Source: Warburgia ugandensis (Eukaryota; Streptophyta; Magnoliopsida; Canellales; Canellaceae). Taken from it: a DNA stretch of 64,000 nt. The DNA lies in assembly GCA_035236585.1 (NCBI GenBank), contig CP141126.1:6585001-6649000 (forward strand). Direction: 5' to 3'. Below the pieces are notes generated by a model. The model made no database searches. It was not told the DNA's origin and worked only from the letters and a program-made list of their open reading frames with translations. Made by a program: the position numbers and the translations under genes. Shown here piece by piece: positions 10,731 through 25,700 of this stretch. Position 1 is the stretch's first letter. Each line of letters opens with the position of its first letter.

Positions 10731-13700
10731 GTGAGTTTTGAATTCTATGCAATTTTGATTTCTTCGTCTTTTTCTCCGTATTTTGATTATTGTATGTGTT
10801 TTGGATTGAAATGCTTGGTGTTGTTGTTTGCCGCGATGATTATTGGTGGAAATTACTGTGAGAATGTCGCGAATGATAGATTAGGGCTAGATAAAATGCT
10901 GTGAATGGTGGGAATGTAACGGTGAACTTGTATTTGGTGATTGCTACCCTAGTAGGATTAAGTATCTGTGTACGGAATTTTAACTCAACATGGCATTGCG
11001 AAATCTGTTTATCTGGGGATCTTTTTGTTGTCTGGTTGCACCTACAAACTAACTTATGAACTGTGCGGTTTGCTTGTAGTATGTGATCTTCTAAGTTTAC
11101 TTAAGCTTAACGAGAATGGCTTTGATAGCTTCTCCTTCTAAATATTGAAAATGACGAAGGAAATGATGGGCTTGACGGAGTTATAGTAGTTATACTGTTG
11201 TATGGGGAGCTCCTTTTATAGATTATGCGTGGTGGCTGCTAAAATGCAAACAATAATTTGCACAGCTTTAAGAACTGGTTTGTAGAAGGCATTATTGGAG
11301 TCACGCAACCACGGCCAATATGATGATTTCCAAACAGGAGGCACTTTAAGTATATTCTAAACCAAGGACTTTCTCATGTGAAGACAACTTGGTTAAAGAG
11401 GGCAAAAATAACTTCCCTAAATATTGAGATGCATATTCCTTGGTATCCCGTCTGTCAGTCATCCTACTCAAGAGGACTAAGAAGATTCATATATTTTTTT
11501 TTCTGGGCATTGTTAAAACTCCAAGGCTTGTCATCGCCTTGGTGACTGGCATGACTTTGAGCTGCTTAGGTTGCTAACTAAACCTAAATAGGAGAAGTAC
11601 TTTGGCTATCATGGTAGATGTTTTGTACTATATCAAGTAGGATCGAGAATTGGAGACTCAAAATTGGACTTATCAAACAGGTTTAGGATGCAGTCAAAGG
11701 GACAGCCCTGATATAAGTTTTTTCTTTCATTAATTGTCCATTTTGCCTAAAATCAGAAGTATCTGCGCTCTCCTTAGTCAGTAATATCATCCAGGATTTT
11801 GGCTAAAAGGTCAGCTCGTTTTAGAGAAAACTTCTTGTTGGAAAGAAGCCCTTTCCACATTCCAGTGGAGGAAAACAACCAGCTTCTTCTAAAGTATACT
11901 GCACAACTGCAAGTCATACTGACTTATCAAGTAAGGAAATTTATAGCATCATGCGAATTTTCCATAAAGCCATACTTCCAATTGGTGATATTGGTATGTG
12001 TATTGTATATTGCTTTGGCTTACAATTTGCAGGTTAAAGGTGTTGACTTTTAGGAACTCGCTAATTATTTAAGACAACTTTTATACAAGTAAACTCCCAA
12101 GCAGGAGTAAAGATGTTGTTTTCGTTTTTTTTCCTTTAATGGTAGTAGGAGTAAACACGTTTGATATCAGGACTCAGTTTAGGTAGTTTACCATACTAAT
12201 TTGGATGTTTTCGGAAGGGAGGTTTGGATGCTCACTTCTCTAGCCTGCAGCTTACCTGAGATCTGGCTAGTTGTTGAGTGACATCAGATGATGAGATTCC
12301 AACTTTTTAGTGAATGCCTCTTTCTATATGCCAGATTTGGAAATCTCTCCATCTGATAAAAAAATAGAGAAAAATAATAATATTCTGGCTTAATTTATTT
12401 AGCATACACAGCCTCTATATTAAGAGGAAACAACAGCACAGGATCAGATCATCAGATCTGATCCGATTATACCAAAAAAGGAAACAAGCAAGCTGGAAAC
12501 AGATTTGCTATATACAATTACACAAAATCAGGGAAAAAAAGAAAAGAAAAGAAAGAAAACTAACAAATCTGCAATCCTAAAATAGCTACACAGAATCTGT
12601 TATCTTTCAACACTCCCCTCAAGCTGGTGAATAAATGTTAATCATTCCAGGCTTGCCTATAAGAACTTCAAAACGTGATCCAGGCAGTCCTTTTGTGAAC
12701 TCCACTTCAGCATGCTTTGTGCAATCACGGTGAACTGGATTATGGGAGATACTTATCGCAGCCTTGTTGTCACAGTACAACCTCATAGGACACTCACTAA
12801 GAATCTTTAGTTCTTCCATCATTCTTTTAATCCAGATAAGTTTGCAAATTTCCTGGTCAAGGGCTTTGAATTCTGCTTCTGCACTACTACGAGACACCAC
12901 TAACTGCTTCTTGCTTCTCTAAGTAACGAGGTTTTCCCACACTTTTGTACAGTAGCCAGATGTGGACCTTTTGTGCATCTGTGAATGCCTCCACACTCTT
13001 GTGTTCATTTTTCTCAAAATACAACCCTTTGCTAGGAGTGGTTTTTAGATATCTTAGGATTTGATAAATGGCCTCAAGATATTCTTCATGCAGAGAATGC
13101 ATATGCTGGCTGACTGCAGTCACTGCAAATGAGATATCTGGTCTTGTATGGGATAGGCATATCAATCTCCCAACAAGACGTTGGTATCTCCCCCTGTCCA
13201 CTGGAACGCTATTCTTTGTCTTTTCAGGTTTCAGATTTGGATCCATAGGAGTTGTGGCAGGTCTACATCCAAGCATACTTGCTTCATCAAGTAGATCAAC
13301 TGTATACTTCTTTTGAGAAATAAAGATCTCCTTTTTACTACTTGCCACCTCCATCCTTAGGAAATATTTGAGTTGCCCAAGGTCTTTAATCTCAAACTCT
13401 TTTCCCATTGTCAGTTTTAACTTTTCTATTTCTTCTTCATCATCTCCTGTTGAGATTATATCATCAACGTACACGATCAAGATGGCCTTCTTTCCAATTT
13501 GTGAGTGTTTGAAGAAATATGATCTGTCTGACCCTGAATGTATCCTTACCTCCTAACTGACTTCAAAATATCAAACTAGGCCCTTGGTGATTGTTTCAAA
13601 CCGCTAAGTGATATTTTCAATTTGCAAACCTTCTTGGCATCACTTTCACCTTCAAAATAAGAAGATAAATCCATATATACTTCCTCATCAAGCTCTCCAT

Positions 13701-16700
13701 TAAGGAAAGCTTTTTTAACGTCCATCTGATGTAAGGGCCAGATTAGCCGCTAGAGATAAAAGTACCCTAATGGTGTTTACCTTGGCAACAGGAGCGAATG
13801 TTTCAATGTAATCCACCCCAAAATTTCTATGTGTATCCTTTAGCGACTAGGAGAGCTTTGTGTCACTCTTTCGTACCATCCAACTTGTATTTGTTCGTGA
13901 ATACCCATTTGCAGCCAACTAGAATCTTCCTTTTGAGTAAATTCACTAAGTCCCAAGTCTCATTCCTTTTTAAAGCTCTCAGCTCTTCATGTACAGCATC
14001 CTTCCATTCTGGACTTCCTAGAGCTTCTTGAATATTTTTCAGAACTAAGTCATTTTACCCATTTGCAGCCAACTGGAATCTTCCTTTTGAGTAAATCCAC
14101 TAAGTCCCAAGTCTCATTCCTTTTTAAAGCTCTCAAATCTTCATCTACAGCATCCTTTCATTTTGGACTTCCTAGAGCTTCTTGAATATTTTTTAGAACT
14201 AAGGCATTTTCAATCTTAGCGTTAAGGCCGGGAATGCTGGAGATAACTGACTATAGGATAGAAAATTGTATAGAGGATTCCGTGTTCATGTTTGAACTCC
14301 CTTTCTGAGGGCTATCGGCTGATCCAAATCACTTGGCATAGTATAAGTAGTAATAGTTCCAAATTCAGTATTTACCTTTGGATCAAATTCTTGTCAATGT
14401 AGCTGAGGCATGTATGATGGGGACCATCATCCCATGTTTTATTTTTTATTATCATGTTATGTTATGGTTTAGTTTACTTGGGATATTTATCACTAAGGGT
14501 ATTAGGTTTCTTAGTGTGTTGTGACCTAAGTAGGGGCAATTTTGTCTTTTTTCTAGATTAGGGTTGGATGTCCCCTACTTAAGATCTTTTTCTCTTTTGT
14601 GTAAGTAGTTTTTGATGAATAATGAATACAAATTTCATTAGACTTAGTGGATTCCTCATTCTAGCTTCCTTCCTATGGGCGTGAAGCTGCATTCGGGACA
14701 AAGACAAATCACTTTTGTTTCATCTTGTTCTGTAAGTCAGTACTTTTCTATCTTATCTTTTAAATGACGATTTCTGAGCTGCGTGTAGTTACGTGATTGC
14801 ATCGGTAATAATCTAGAATTCTTATCCTGCATAAAATTCCTGAACCCTAGATCTAAAGCTTAATCATGACCGTTCGTCAATTAGAACGATCCGGATTGAA
14901 ACTTCGATCTTACCATAATCGGTAGAGATCTGGGACAGTCTGCAAATCCTGTAACTCATTGTAGGCTTTTTCATGCTTATTAAGATTGATTTTCTGCATG
15001 TTGAAGTGTTCATCGTAGTTAAATTTATACTTTCTTATTTAAGTTAACTCTGATCTGATCTCAGCATATAGATTAGGTTATTTTGCATGCTGTCCTATAG
15101 CAGTGGCAACCTGTACATTTTGAGGTTGATGTTGTCATCGTGAATAAACACGAAGCTCTGTTTGACTAAGTTTGGGTGAATCTCCCTTATTTCCATATTA
15201 TGTTTTGTTAATGGCATAATAGGTGAGTCTGGGCTATGAGCAGATTTAGAAGGATCAAGGATAAGGATTTCTGAAGATGTTTCAAGAGGAGGGATGGAGG
15301 GGAAGGAATAATCCCAAAGCCTATCTTCACCTAAGTTCTCCCCCTAAAGATTGGGTTTTTGGGAAGAAAGATTGCTCTTCAAAAAAGGTAACATCAAGGG
15401 AAATAAACAAATTTTTTTGTGGCTGGACAGTAGTATTCATACCCTTTTTTATGTGGAGAATAACCCTCAAAAATGCATTTTAGAGCGTTATGATCAAGTT
15501 TTCCATAGGTTGAACTGGTATTGTGAACGAAGGCTGTGCACCCAAAGACTTTTGGAGGTATAGAGCTGAATAACCTAGTATGGAGATAGCACTGGAGAAG
15601 AATATTGAGTGGGGTTTGGAATTGGAGGACCCTAGATGGAAGCCTATTTATTTGATAAGACGCTGTGAGAACCTTCTCTCCACAGAAATGTTTGAGAACA
15701 TGGGTGGTGAACATAATAGCATGAGCCACTTCTAATAGGTGACAATTCTTTCTTTCGGCAATCCCGTTCTATTGAGAGGTTCTTACATAGGAACTTTGAT
15801 GAAAAATCCCATGTTCTTTCAAGTACTTTCCTAGGATGGAATTGAAATACTCTCATCCATTATCCATACAAAAAATTTGGACTTGTGTGAAATTGTTTGA
15901 AAACAATTTCTACATCTGATTTTTCTTTTAAGAGATAAACACAGCACGCACAAGACTGATTGTCAAGGAAAGTTACAAACCATTTTGTTCCCATAATATT
16001 ATTCACCCTAGAAGGGCCCCCAACGTCACTATGTATTACGAAAAAGGTTTAGATGACTTGTATGGCTGACTTGGATATGGAACACGGGTATGTCTAGCAA
16101 ATTGACAGGTTTCACAATGAAAGGAAGAAACATCTTTATTTTTAAAGAGAAAAGGAACATAGTTTTTAGGTAAGGGAAACTAGGATTTCCTAGTCTATTA
16201 TGCCATAACATAACCTTACAAGAAACTGATTCACTACTTAAGACCAAAACTTGTTTATTCACATGTGGATTGTCTTCAAGGTAGTACAAGCCTCCATGCT
16301 CCTTAGCATTGCCAATCATCCTCCCCGAGAGTAAATCCTGAAACTCACATTATGAAGGATAGAGTTTAGCCACACAATTTACATCCTTAGTCAATTTACT
16401 AATAGACACTAAATTACAAGTCAACTTTGGGATGTGAAGAACTGATTTTAGTGTCATATTAGAGAGCTTAATCAACCCTTTTCCAGCCACTAAGGACAAA
16501 GTTCAATCAGCAATTCAAATTTTTATCATTCTAGAACATAGGGTATATGTAGCAAAAAACTTATTGCATTCTGTCATATGATCGGAAGCCCCAGAATCAA
16601 CGATCCAAGGACCATTAAACTCTGAATTTACAGTAAGGACAAAATGATAATCGCCTCTCTGAGCAACAGAGCAGCTTCGAGTTAATGGAGAGGCACTTGG

Positions 16701-19700
16701 CTGAGATTGAGACAAAAAAACTTGAATCTGTTCAAGTTGTTCTTTGCTGAGTAGTGTACCAGCTGATTTAGTCTCCTTGGAAACAGCTTGAAGTCCTCTA
16801 CCTTGTTCTCGTTGTTTGTGTGGCTTCCAATTTGCTGGTTTTCCATGTATCTTCCAGTAGGTGTCCCGATTATGCCAAGGGCGTTGATAGTTATCACACC
16901 AAGGCCGATCATTTCTTCTATTCCCTCACTGATCTCCTGAGGCAGAACTTTCATTTTTCTTGGAGACAAGGGCAGAGCTTTGAGATAGGTTTTCAGCGGG
17001 TTCTTGGAGTGCTCCCATCATAACCCGTTTTTGACTTTCCTCCCTTCAAACCTCAGTAAACAGCTCTCTAATGTTTGGAAGAGGTTTAGTACCAAGTATC
17101 CTATCACGAACTTCATCTAACTCTCTATTCAGGCTGTGAAGGAAGTCATAGATCCTATCCTTTTCAAGTTGCTTGTTATATTTTTTATTATCCTCAACAC
17201 AATGCCAACAAAAGGGCAGCCCCAGTGCACGAAGCTCCCGCCTATGTAGGGTCCGAGGAAGGGGTGGGCCACAATGGCCTAAAGTAGGCAGCCTTACCTT
17301 GCATTTTTGCAAGAGGCTGTTTCGATGCCTTGAACCCGTGACCTCAAGGTCACATGACGCCAACTTTTACTGTTGCGCCAAGGCTCCCCTTCCCTCAACA
17401 CAATGCCAATCATAGTTGTAAAACATGTCTAACTCTTGCCACAACCCAGTCAAATTATTAAAATATTCAGTCACTGAAAAGTTACCTTGTTTTGTGTCCC
17501 TTAGAGATGATTTTATCTTGAAAACCTGGGCTGAGTTCTCTAGATCAGAGTACATCTCCTTCACCATATCCCATATTTCTTTCGCAGTCTTGTAGTATAA
17601 ATAGGGCTGGCCAATCTTGGGCTCCATGGAATTGACAAGCCACACCGTCACCATGGAATTATCAGATTCCCACGATGAGTAGCTAGTGTCTTCTTCCTTC
17701 GGAGCTTTGGTTGCCCCAGTCAAGTAGCTGAGTCTTCCCTTTCCTTTGATTACAAGGACCACTGATTGAGACCATTCTAGGTAATTTGTCCTATTTAGTT
17801 TATGCTGAGTTATTTGAGGGGAATGAGTATCATTCACATCATGGGTCATAGGTTTCTGGTTGGTAGGGACGAAGGGGAGCCTTGGCGCAACGGTAAAAGT
17901 TGTTGTCGTGTGACTTTGAGGTCACAGGTTCAAGGCGTGGAAACAGCCTATTGCAAAATGCAAAGTAAGGCTGTGTACTTTAGGCCCTTGTGGTCTGCCC
18001 CTTCTCTGGACCCCGCATAGGCGGGAGCTTCCTGCACCTGGGCTGCCCCTTTTAGGGACGAATCTAAAGAGATTTTGGAAGAGGCGTCTCTGGAAGTGTC
18101 TGAGCTGTCTTTGGCAGCGCCTGTCATGGCTGTTTTAGTCATAAAAAAAATCAGAGGCTTGGCTCTGATACCATGAAAAAAAACTAGAGAAAAAAATAAT
18201 ATTCTAGCTTGATTTATTCAGCATACACAGCCTCTATATAAAGAGGAAACAACAGCACAGGATCAGATCAGCAGATCTGATCTGATTACACCAAAAAGGC
18301 AAAGCACAGGATCAGCTCATCAGATCTGATCCAATTATACCAAAAAAATAAACAAGCAAGTTGGATATAGATTTTCTATAACTGTCTATCTACACGAAAT
18401 CAGGAAATAAACAATGAAAAAGGAAACTAAAAAATCTACCATCCTAAAATAGCTACACAGTATCTGCTATTTTTCAACACTATCCATGTGATGCCATTAT
18501 AGAATTGCATGTGTACAATAGTTATGAGTTTTTTCCCTTTACTACCAAGGTTTAGTGGAGTTTCCTTTTCTTAGTTGAACCATCATGTGCATATTTGAAT
18601 TATGAAGCAATCCCGTAGAAGATTCTCCGTATATATTGGAAGCACTCCTTTTTATTGCTGTGACTTGGGTATGTTTCAGGTTTGATTTATATTTCCGGAG
18701 GAACCCTTTTGGAGGTGAATGCACTATCTTTGGTGGCCTAGAAGAATGCATTCATTTTATTGCTAATTTCAGGTTTAAGGAGGAGGAGATTTCCTTTCTA
18801 CATTCTGCGTTGCCTTCTTCGTGTGAGGTAACTTGAATTTAGTTTAAGGATTTTGCTATCATTGTGATTTTGGTTATATTTAGTCTGAAAACACAGACCC
18901 GTCTATGAAAGCCAAATAGAATTGAGGCTTTCTTGTCTTTGGGTTTATGCATCAAGGATTAGTGACATGATGACAAATCTTTTCAAGTTTTGATGAGAGT
19001 AGTAAAAGAATAACAAAATATACACGTAAAGAGTAGTTATCAGGGAGTGCAGAAATAATAATAAGTTGATACGTAAAGTTAACATTATTGATCTGCTGAA
19101 CTTGCACATTTTGTGGCTATTAGCTTTAGAGTCATGGTAGAAGTAACCGCTCAAGGATGTGTGAAGTAGACTCCCTCTTTTTTCATGCTTGGTGATAGTT
19201 TTTGTAAATCTAAGCCAATCATCATGCTTGCAATGGGTTAATGACGAATGGGTTAGGTAAGATACATACCCAAATTTCATGCCCATTGGATGCTTTTACT
19301 GATGTTTCTTTAAATTGAGAATCTAGATCATCAATTTTATCAGTTTTTTTGAAGACCCAAAACAAGTGGTTAGCTTCATCTGAATGCATTGGTCTGTGGC
19401 TGTTGCTTAATTTTTGCATGCCAAACATAATGAACGGTGTATTTCTCCTTACACACCTTGAGCAACTACTCCTACCAGCACTCTTAGCTTTGTAGGTGAC
19501 AGTTTGGTTGCTATTTGTTTCCTTCATGTGTGGATCCTTAGTTAGCTAATTGCCAGTAAGCTGAGAAAGCACTAATAAATTTTACATCCTGCACCTAATC
19601 TCACATTTTATAAAGTTAAAGGTATGAAGAAAAGCAGAAATCAGTCAAGCAATAATAGACAACTGAACAGGATCCTAAAACAAGTATACTTGGACATAAC

Positions 19701-22700
19701 ATCTGGTAAAGGCGGTGTATATTTCATTAGACACTTATTTCATCAGACACGGTTCTTTTTGACAATCAGAGTGCAACTGAGATCGAAACCATGTTTTGAT
19801 GGTAGAAAACAAGTTTCTTGAGCTTTATTATCTCTTTGGCAGGCAAAAGGTTGAAATAGAGAGATCAATCATATTCTTGTTAGTCTCATAAAATTGCAAA
19901 GATTTCCACAAAAGCACTGTTATCAGACCAGAAGGGGAGCCTTGGCGCAATGGTAGAATTGTCGCCATGTGACCTAGAGGCCACAAGTTTGAGGGGTGGA
20001 AACAACCTCTTGCAAAAATGCAAGGTAAGGCTGTGTACTATAGACCCTTTGTGGTCCGTCCCTTCCTCAGAACCTGCATCCGCGGGAGCTTTGTGCACCG
20101 GGCTGCCCTTTTTCACTGTTATCAGACCAACACAATCATCTCATTGACAAGCTAAAACATGCACAACAACCTTTTGATTGAGGGTAATGTTAGAGTACAG
20201 GTATTTTGTGAAACGCAATTGTGCACAAACATTTTCTCATTTCTAACAAAGTTGCATAGGACTGATTTTTTTATGGTATTATTGCTTCAGATGAGAATTG
20301 AATTAAGTTTCCTAAATTTGACCACCTTGCTTCCTCTTTTTCTCTCTCTCTTTGTCACTTCACAAACACGACATAAGTGGTTTAATGGAGTTAATAGTTG
20401 AGAATTCCTATTATTTAGACCCCACAAGAAAATCGAACTGGTTTTTATCAGCAACCTAGTGTTTCAGCATGCATGAAAAATTAAAACTCAATTCTGCTTG
20501 ACACTTGAAGAAGCTAGTTCGAGCTCCATTACAAAGTTCAGGCATTCCATGAATCTTCCAAGTCTAATCAAAGGAATGAATCATCTAACCTCTATTCTAT
20601 TCCAAGTTCCATTACAGGATGGATCTGGTTCTAATAGCATGTGTCTTTGATTGAGAATGGTAGCAGTTGTCTTGAAGGTTGGGAATGTCTCAAATTAAAA
20701 CCACTATCCAACTATAACTGAAAAGTTTTATGCAAAAGTTAATAAAGTGAGAGCATTACATGTTATTATGTACTAGAGGCATGCGCATACTCTTTATTTA
20801 TGACAAATTTCTATTTCTATCTCAAAGGATGATGCAACCTGAACTATTCTTGGAGGTATTTACTGATAAAATAAGGACTACATGATAGAAGATGATAACT
20901 TGTAGGATGTTTTGTATTGAAATTGGTAGAACAGTGGTACAAAGGATCAACAAAAAGAATTAGAGCCTCTAGTTTTCGAGGAACCACTGCCTCCCAATTC
21001 TCAAAAATTCTCAGTCTACTTCCCTACCTCCTTACCCTTTTAATCATACATGCATAACAGCTTGAGTCTCTTAGCCATCCACTAGCGACTAGGTGTTACC
21101 CCTGTCCCCCTGTGTCACACGTTTTTCCCCTTCTGTAATAGGTATGATGTATCGATGGTGCATCATTACCCTCCCCTATCAATCTCACCTTGTCCTCAAG
21201 GTGAAAAGATGGAAACTGAGCATCTATAACTGTATATTGTTCCCAGGTATTGTCACATTCAAGCAATTCCTTCCACTTAATCAAAACCTCCATCTAATTA
21301 TTCAGCAACTTTCTAACACAACTTCAGGTTGAACAACAAGTTCCAGTTCATCCGTTAAGCTGGAGGGTAGAGGCTGAGAGTGAATAGAGTCTGACAGGGA
21401 CTGCTTAAGCTAGAAAACATGGAAGACAGGATGAATTCTGTTAGTAGGTGGCAACTCTAAATGGTATGCAACTTCCCCCACCCGCTCCAACATAGGAAAA
21501 GGACCGTAGAACCTAGGACTCAATTGATCATTTGGCCTCTTTGCCAACCTCTTAAACTTAAATGGTTGTAATTTAAGGAAAACCAGGTCACCAACTTCAA
21601 ACTAAACATCCCTACGCTTCTTGTTTGCCTATCGCTTCATTCTAGCTTGTGTAGCCACTAAATGATCCTTCAATTCTTGTAAGATAACATTCCTAGCCAT
21701 AAGTTGTTGATTGACTGCTTCCATCGCAGAGCCTCCATTAGTGAGATGCAGTAAAATAGGGCGTTCACATCCATAAAGGGCCTTGAATGGAGTCATTCCA
21801 GTTGCACTCTAGTAGTTAGTATTAAACCAAAATTTGGCCCATGAAATCCACTTAGGCCACTGCTTAGGATGACTAGAAGTGAAACAATGTAGGTAGGTCT
21901 CCAAACAACAATTAACTACTTTAGTTTGTGCATCTGCTTGTGAGTGATAGGCTATGCTCATCTTTAAAACTGTTCTAGCCATTTTGAATAACTCCATCCA
22001 GAACTAACTAGTGAAAAGGCGGTCCCTATCAGATACTATAGAATAGGGATAACCATGCAGCCCGACTATATGTAACAGCTCGAGGGCCCCATACACAACA
22101 ATATCACGGCTTTGTTCTTCCCTTGCGAGAAAAGGCCTTGTTGCAAGGGAAGCCCTCAGCACTATTATTAACAGCCTAGTACCCTTCCCCATAGGGATGT
22201 GGGACTAACTCTCAGTCCTGCCAAGCGCCACTTAACAGTAGTCCCACCCCCCTTAGGGAACACGCGTCCCCACGTGTTGTGCCCACACGTACCTGGGAAC
22301 CACGTGCCAGCCAGCCCACACCAGGTCAAGGGTTGGAAAAGACCTCGTTGCAGGGGAAGTCCTCAGCACTATTATTAACAACCCAGTACCCTTCCCCCTA
22401 GCGATGTGGGACTAACTCTCAGTCTCTTACCCCAGCCTAGAAGCCTACCGGCCCTCTTGGCCTACCCTCATCAGCCCGCCCTCATTGGCCTGAGGCTTCA
22501 CTTCACCCCCTTAGGGGACATGCGTCCCTACATGTCTGCCTCCGTTGACAATCTAATCGCGGCAGCCCACGTGCGGCTAGCGACCCACACCGAGTCAGGG
22601 TCTGGCTCTGATACCAACTGTGACAACCTGGGTTTTTGTAACTCGTTTTGTAATGTATTTTGAAAGGCATGGCCCTTAATCATGTAAAAAAATTTCTCAA

Positions 22701-25700
22701 AACAAAGCAGCAGAAATTCTTTTCTTTAAAACTTGTTTTATAAAACCCAAGTCATCACTTCATACATAACATAAGTAGATTTTTGTATAAGATAAAATTC
22801 CATTGAAGGAATATACTTTCATTAAATTCTAGAATCCATCCAGTGGTTCACAGTACAGCCAAATCCATTACAACACTTGTCCAAATTACATAATCCAAAC
22901 TCAAAGTTCACCATACAATGAAACTCTAATTACAATACAACCCTCTCAAACAAAGAAAATACATGTCTTCAAGGGTATATCTTGAAGATTATTCTCTTCA
23001 AGTCTTCTATCGTCTTGAGCTCCTAACTCTCCTTCCCTGTATCTGAGATATTGTAACATTTACAATATCTCATCAAGCAATGCTTGGTAGGGGATTCAAA
23101 AAGCATAATAATTGACAATGTAATTCCAATACTTCATAATCACATTATCCCTAAACATATTTACGTCTCTACTCTTTACTTTGTAAGTTATGTACATCCA
23201 TATACTATACATGAGTAAATCAGTTAAATTTATGAAAGTAGTCAAATATCATTTCCAAATAAGCTAATCAATTCTCTCCATTATGAGAATTTAGTATTTC
23301 AGCTAATCCTACGCTGGAAATTTTCCTTCTTGGGAAATATTGGTAATATCTAATTACCTAGCATTTCATTATGCTAAAGCATAAGGCATCTTACTATGCC
23401 TATTCTCATATGCATCATAGTGCAAAATAATCAAAGGGCTACCATGCTGCAGTCTGATCCGTACTAGCGTGCTCGGATAACTGTCATATTTACCATTGAT
23501 ACCATGGTGGAAAATATTATGTCACTGCCCATATGAGGGAACAGGACTTTCACAGTGGTTGCCTTCCCATAATTGCCCTACCTAACTTTTAGCCTTTCAT
23601 AGGGCAAGGTATCATCAAATCATCAAATTTCAAGGAGCGGGTGGCTAAACCCATATAACTCCTCTAGCATAGCATCCCCCTAGGCTTATGCCTATTAAAA
23701 CAAACTCACAAGCCTCCAAGCTTGTATGTAAAATAAATTTCATACATATCAAACCATCTGTCTGTTTACTTAGGGCTGAAATATCTTCTAATTCCCTATT
23801 CACTTATAGTCTAGTCTTTAACCATCTTCTATGTGTTTGGTTGGATCATAAGAGTTTCAGGGGATTTAATATAAGTATTATCATTACTCTTGTCAACATA
23901 AGGTCATGGGTTCAATCATGTATATCCCATGTAAATGCATTCATCAAATCCTCTTACCTTCAAGTAGTGATCCCTTTTCCCAGATCTTCCATGATCTTGA
24001 CTGATGTATGTAATCTGTACATTCATACATACTATCAATATATATAAATTATGAACAATACTATTGATCACTAGATCTAATGTTTAGAATGATCTTTAAA
24101 TCATTCTTATCTAAGTATTTTCTGTCTCTAAGTCTTTCTGTGTCTATCTCCTTAATCTTGATTTTTCATAGATCCTTTGATTGACAATCTATACTTGTTG
24201 ATAAAGATCAAGGTCATAGATCTTTTATCATCTAGTTCTTCTTTGATCTAAGTTCAGTTATTGGATCATCCCTAAGGAGGATGATCTTAGTTTTCTTCCT
24301 TGAAACATCTTTGATCAAGGGTTTGGATTATCTAATCCAATGAACTAGATTTGATCTATAACATGCATACTATATATAATGCACTATTCTTATTCTTATT
24401 GTTCTTGATCATTCAAGATCTAATGGATCTTGTTTGAGCATCCTTATCTTATAGTTTTTATTAGGGTTAGATAATTTACTAACTTTTTATGCTATTACTA
24501 TTATTATTCAACCAGTTAATGTTTTGCTGGTTGAAGGTAACTTATTTAAGCTTAAGTCTAGACTGTTTCTCTTATTTCCAATTGGCTAAGGTTTACTAGC
24601 TGAATGGGTGAACACAAAGTGGTTACTTCAATCCTCATGTAAGGAGGCGTTTAGACCTCACAAATGTCAACGGAAGGTAGGGGAAGAGCGAGGCTCTATT
24701 AGATAACCCCCCTTAACCACTATATTCAACATTCACTAAAGTGACCTTAGGTCAACCTTTCATAAGGTGCTTTCATAGGTCAACCTTAATTAAGTCCATG
24801 AACATTCACAATGTTATTTATGGGTTTTATTATTCTCCTAGTTTGGGCTAAGGATTTGATAATCCTTATATTGTCTTACTAACTATAGCCCTTACTAATT
24901 AAGTCCAAGGTACTTCATTCTTATTTGTGTCGTGAAACTCTACTTTTTCATTAGATTTTATTTTTAGTGTTTTATACTCTTTATCTCATAATAAGTAGAT
25001 CTGCTAATGAAATTTAACCATAAATGAATTATAAATTCAAAGCATAAAACTACATAATTGAACAATTAATGATAATGAGGCAGGGTAATTAAAATTACAC
25101 TAGCATGATTTCCAACTAATATACCTTAATAGCTTAATTTAAACTAATATGAACCTAAGGTATAATCTCATACTATAGTATAATCTTACATGAAATTCTA
25201 GCATGGTCCTAAGTTACAATGGCATGAAATCATACTAACTTGGTCCTAAGTTACACTTGCATAAAATTATACTAACATGCCCTTAGGATAATTAAATCTA
25301 GCAACCTATTATAACAATCTAATTACATATCTTGTTAAAGTCTTAAAAGTTACACTAGCATGCTTTATAACATAAATCATATTTAAAATGCTATTATCAA
25401 TTAATAGAAAATGAAACTAATTACATTAATATTTTAAAAAACCTTCACTTATAATCCAATCATTAGATCTTAGATCTTTTTCTTTTGATTAAGGGCTTTT
25501 GCTATATTTAAGGGGTTTTCTTTATTAAGGTCCAAAGATCATATTGATTTGTTTTTGTCATAATCCATCCATGATCTCCTTGGATTTCATCATATCAACA
25601 TCCGTTCCATCTATCCCAAGGATCTGATCACACTTGATCTTATTGATCAAGTGGGTCCCTTTGTAATTTTTAAGATTTTTCCACCATAGTGAGTAGATCC

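Larger units (their letters stand above)
12354..18479 (-). mobile_element. Ty1/copia element in NAPRT intron 1
   Basis: Minus-strand element of 6.1 kb with LTRs at 12354-12612 and 18174-18479. The primer binding site is the reverse complement of TGGTATCAGAGC at 18162-18173; the purine tract lies at 12613-12623. Flanks CCATC and CTATC are a near-perfect 5-bp target duplication. Parts in copia order on the minus strand are gag (about 17367-17849), protease (about 16515-16715), integrase (about 15394-16319), RT (about 12887-13700) and RNase H (about 12619-12900). Two SINEs and probably one non-coding block inserted later. LTR divergence and many breaks mark an old, dead copy. Confidence 0.92.

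Noticed and set aside
11799-12053. An 84-residue ORF in intron 1
   Set aside because: No family resemblance, starts mid-intron without regulatory context, and the composition is that of translated intron DNA.
17874-18053. Possible tRNA genes from box A and box B motifs in SINE copies
   Set aside because: The motifs sit in about 185-bp repeats with target duplications and a common tail; no cloverleaf or anticodon arm follows.
19222-19527. Naming the antisense ORF as a PARP-type zinc finger
   Set aside because: Only a short Cys pattern agrees; the remaining ligand spacing and flanking sequence do not clearly match.
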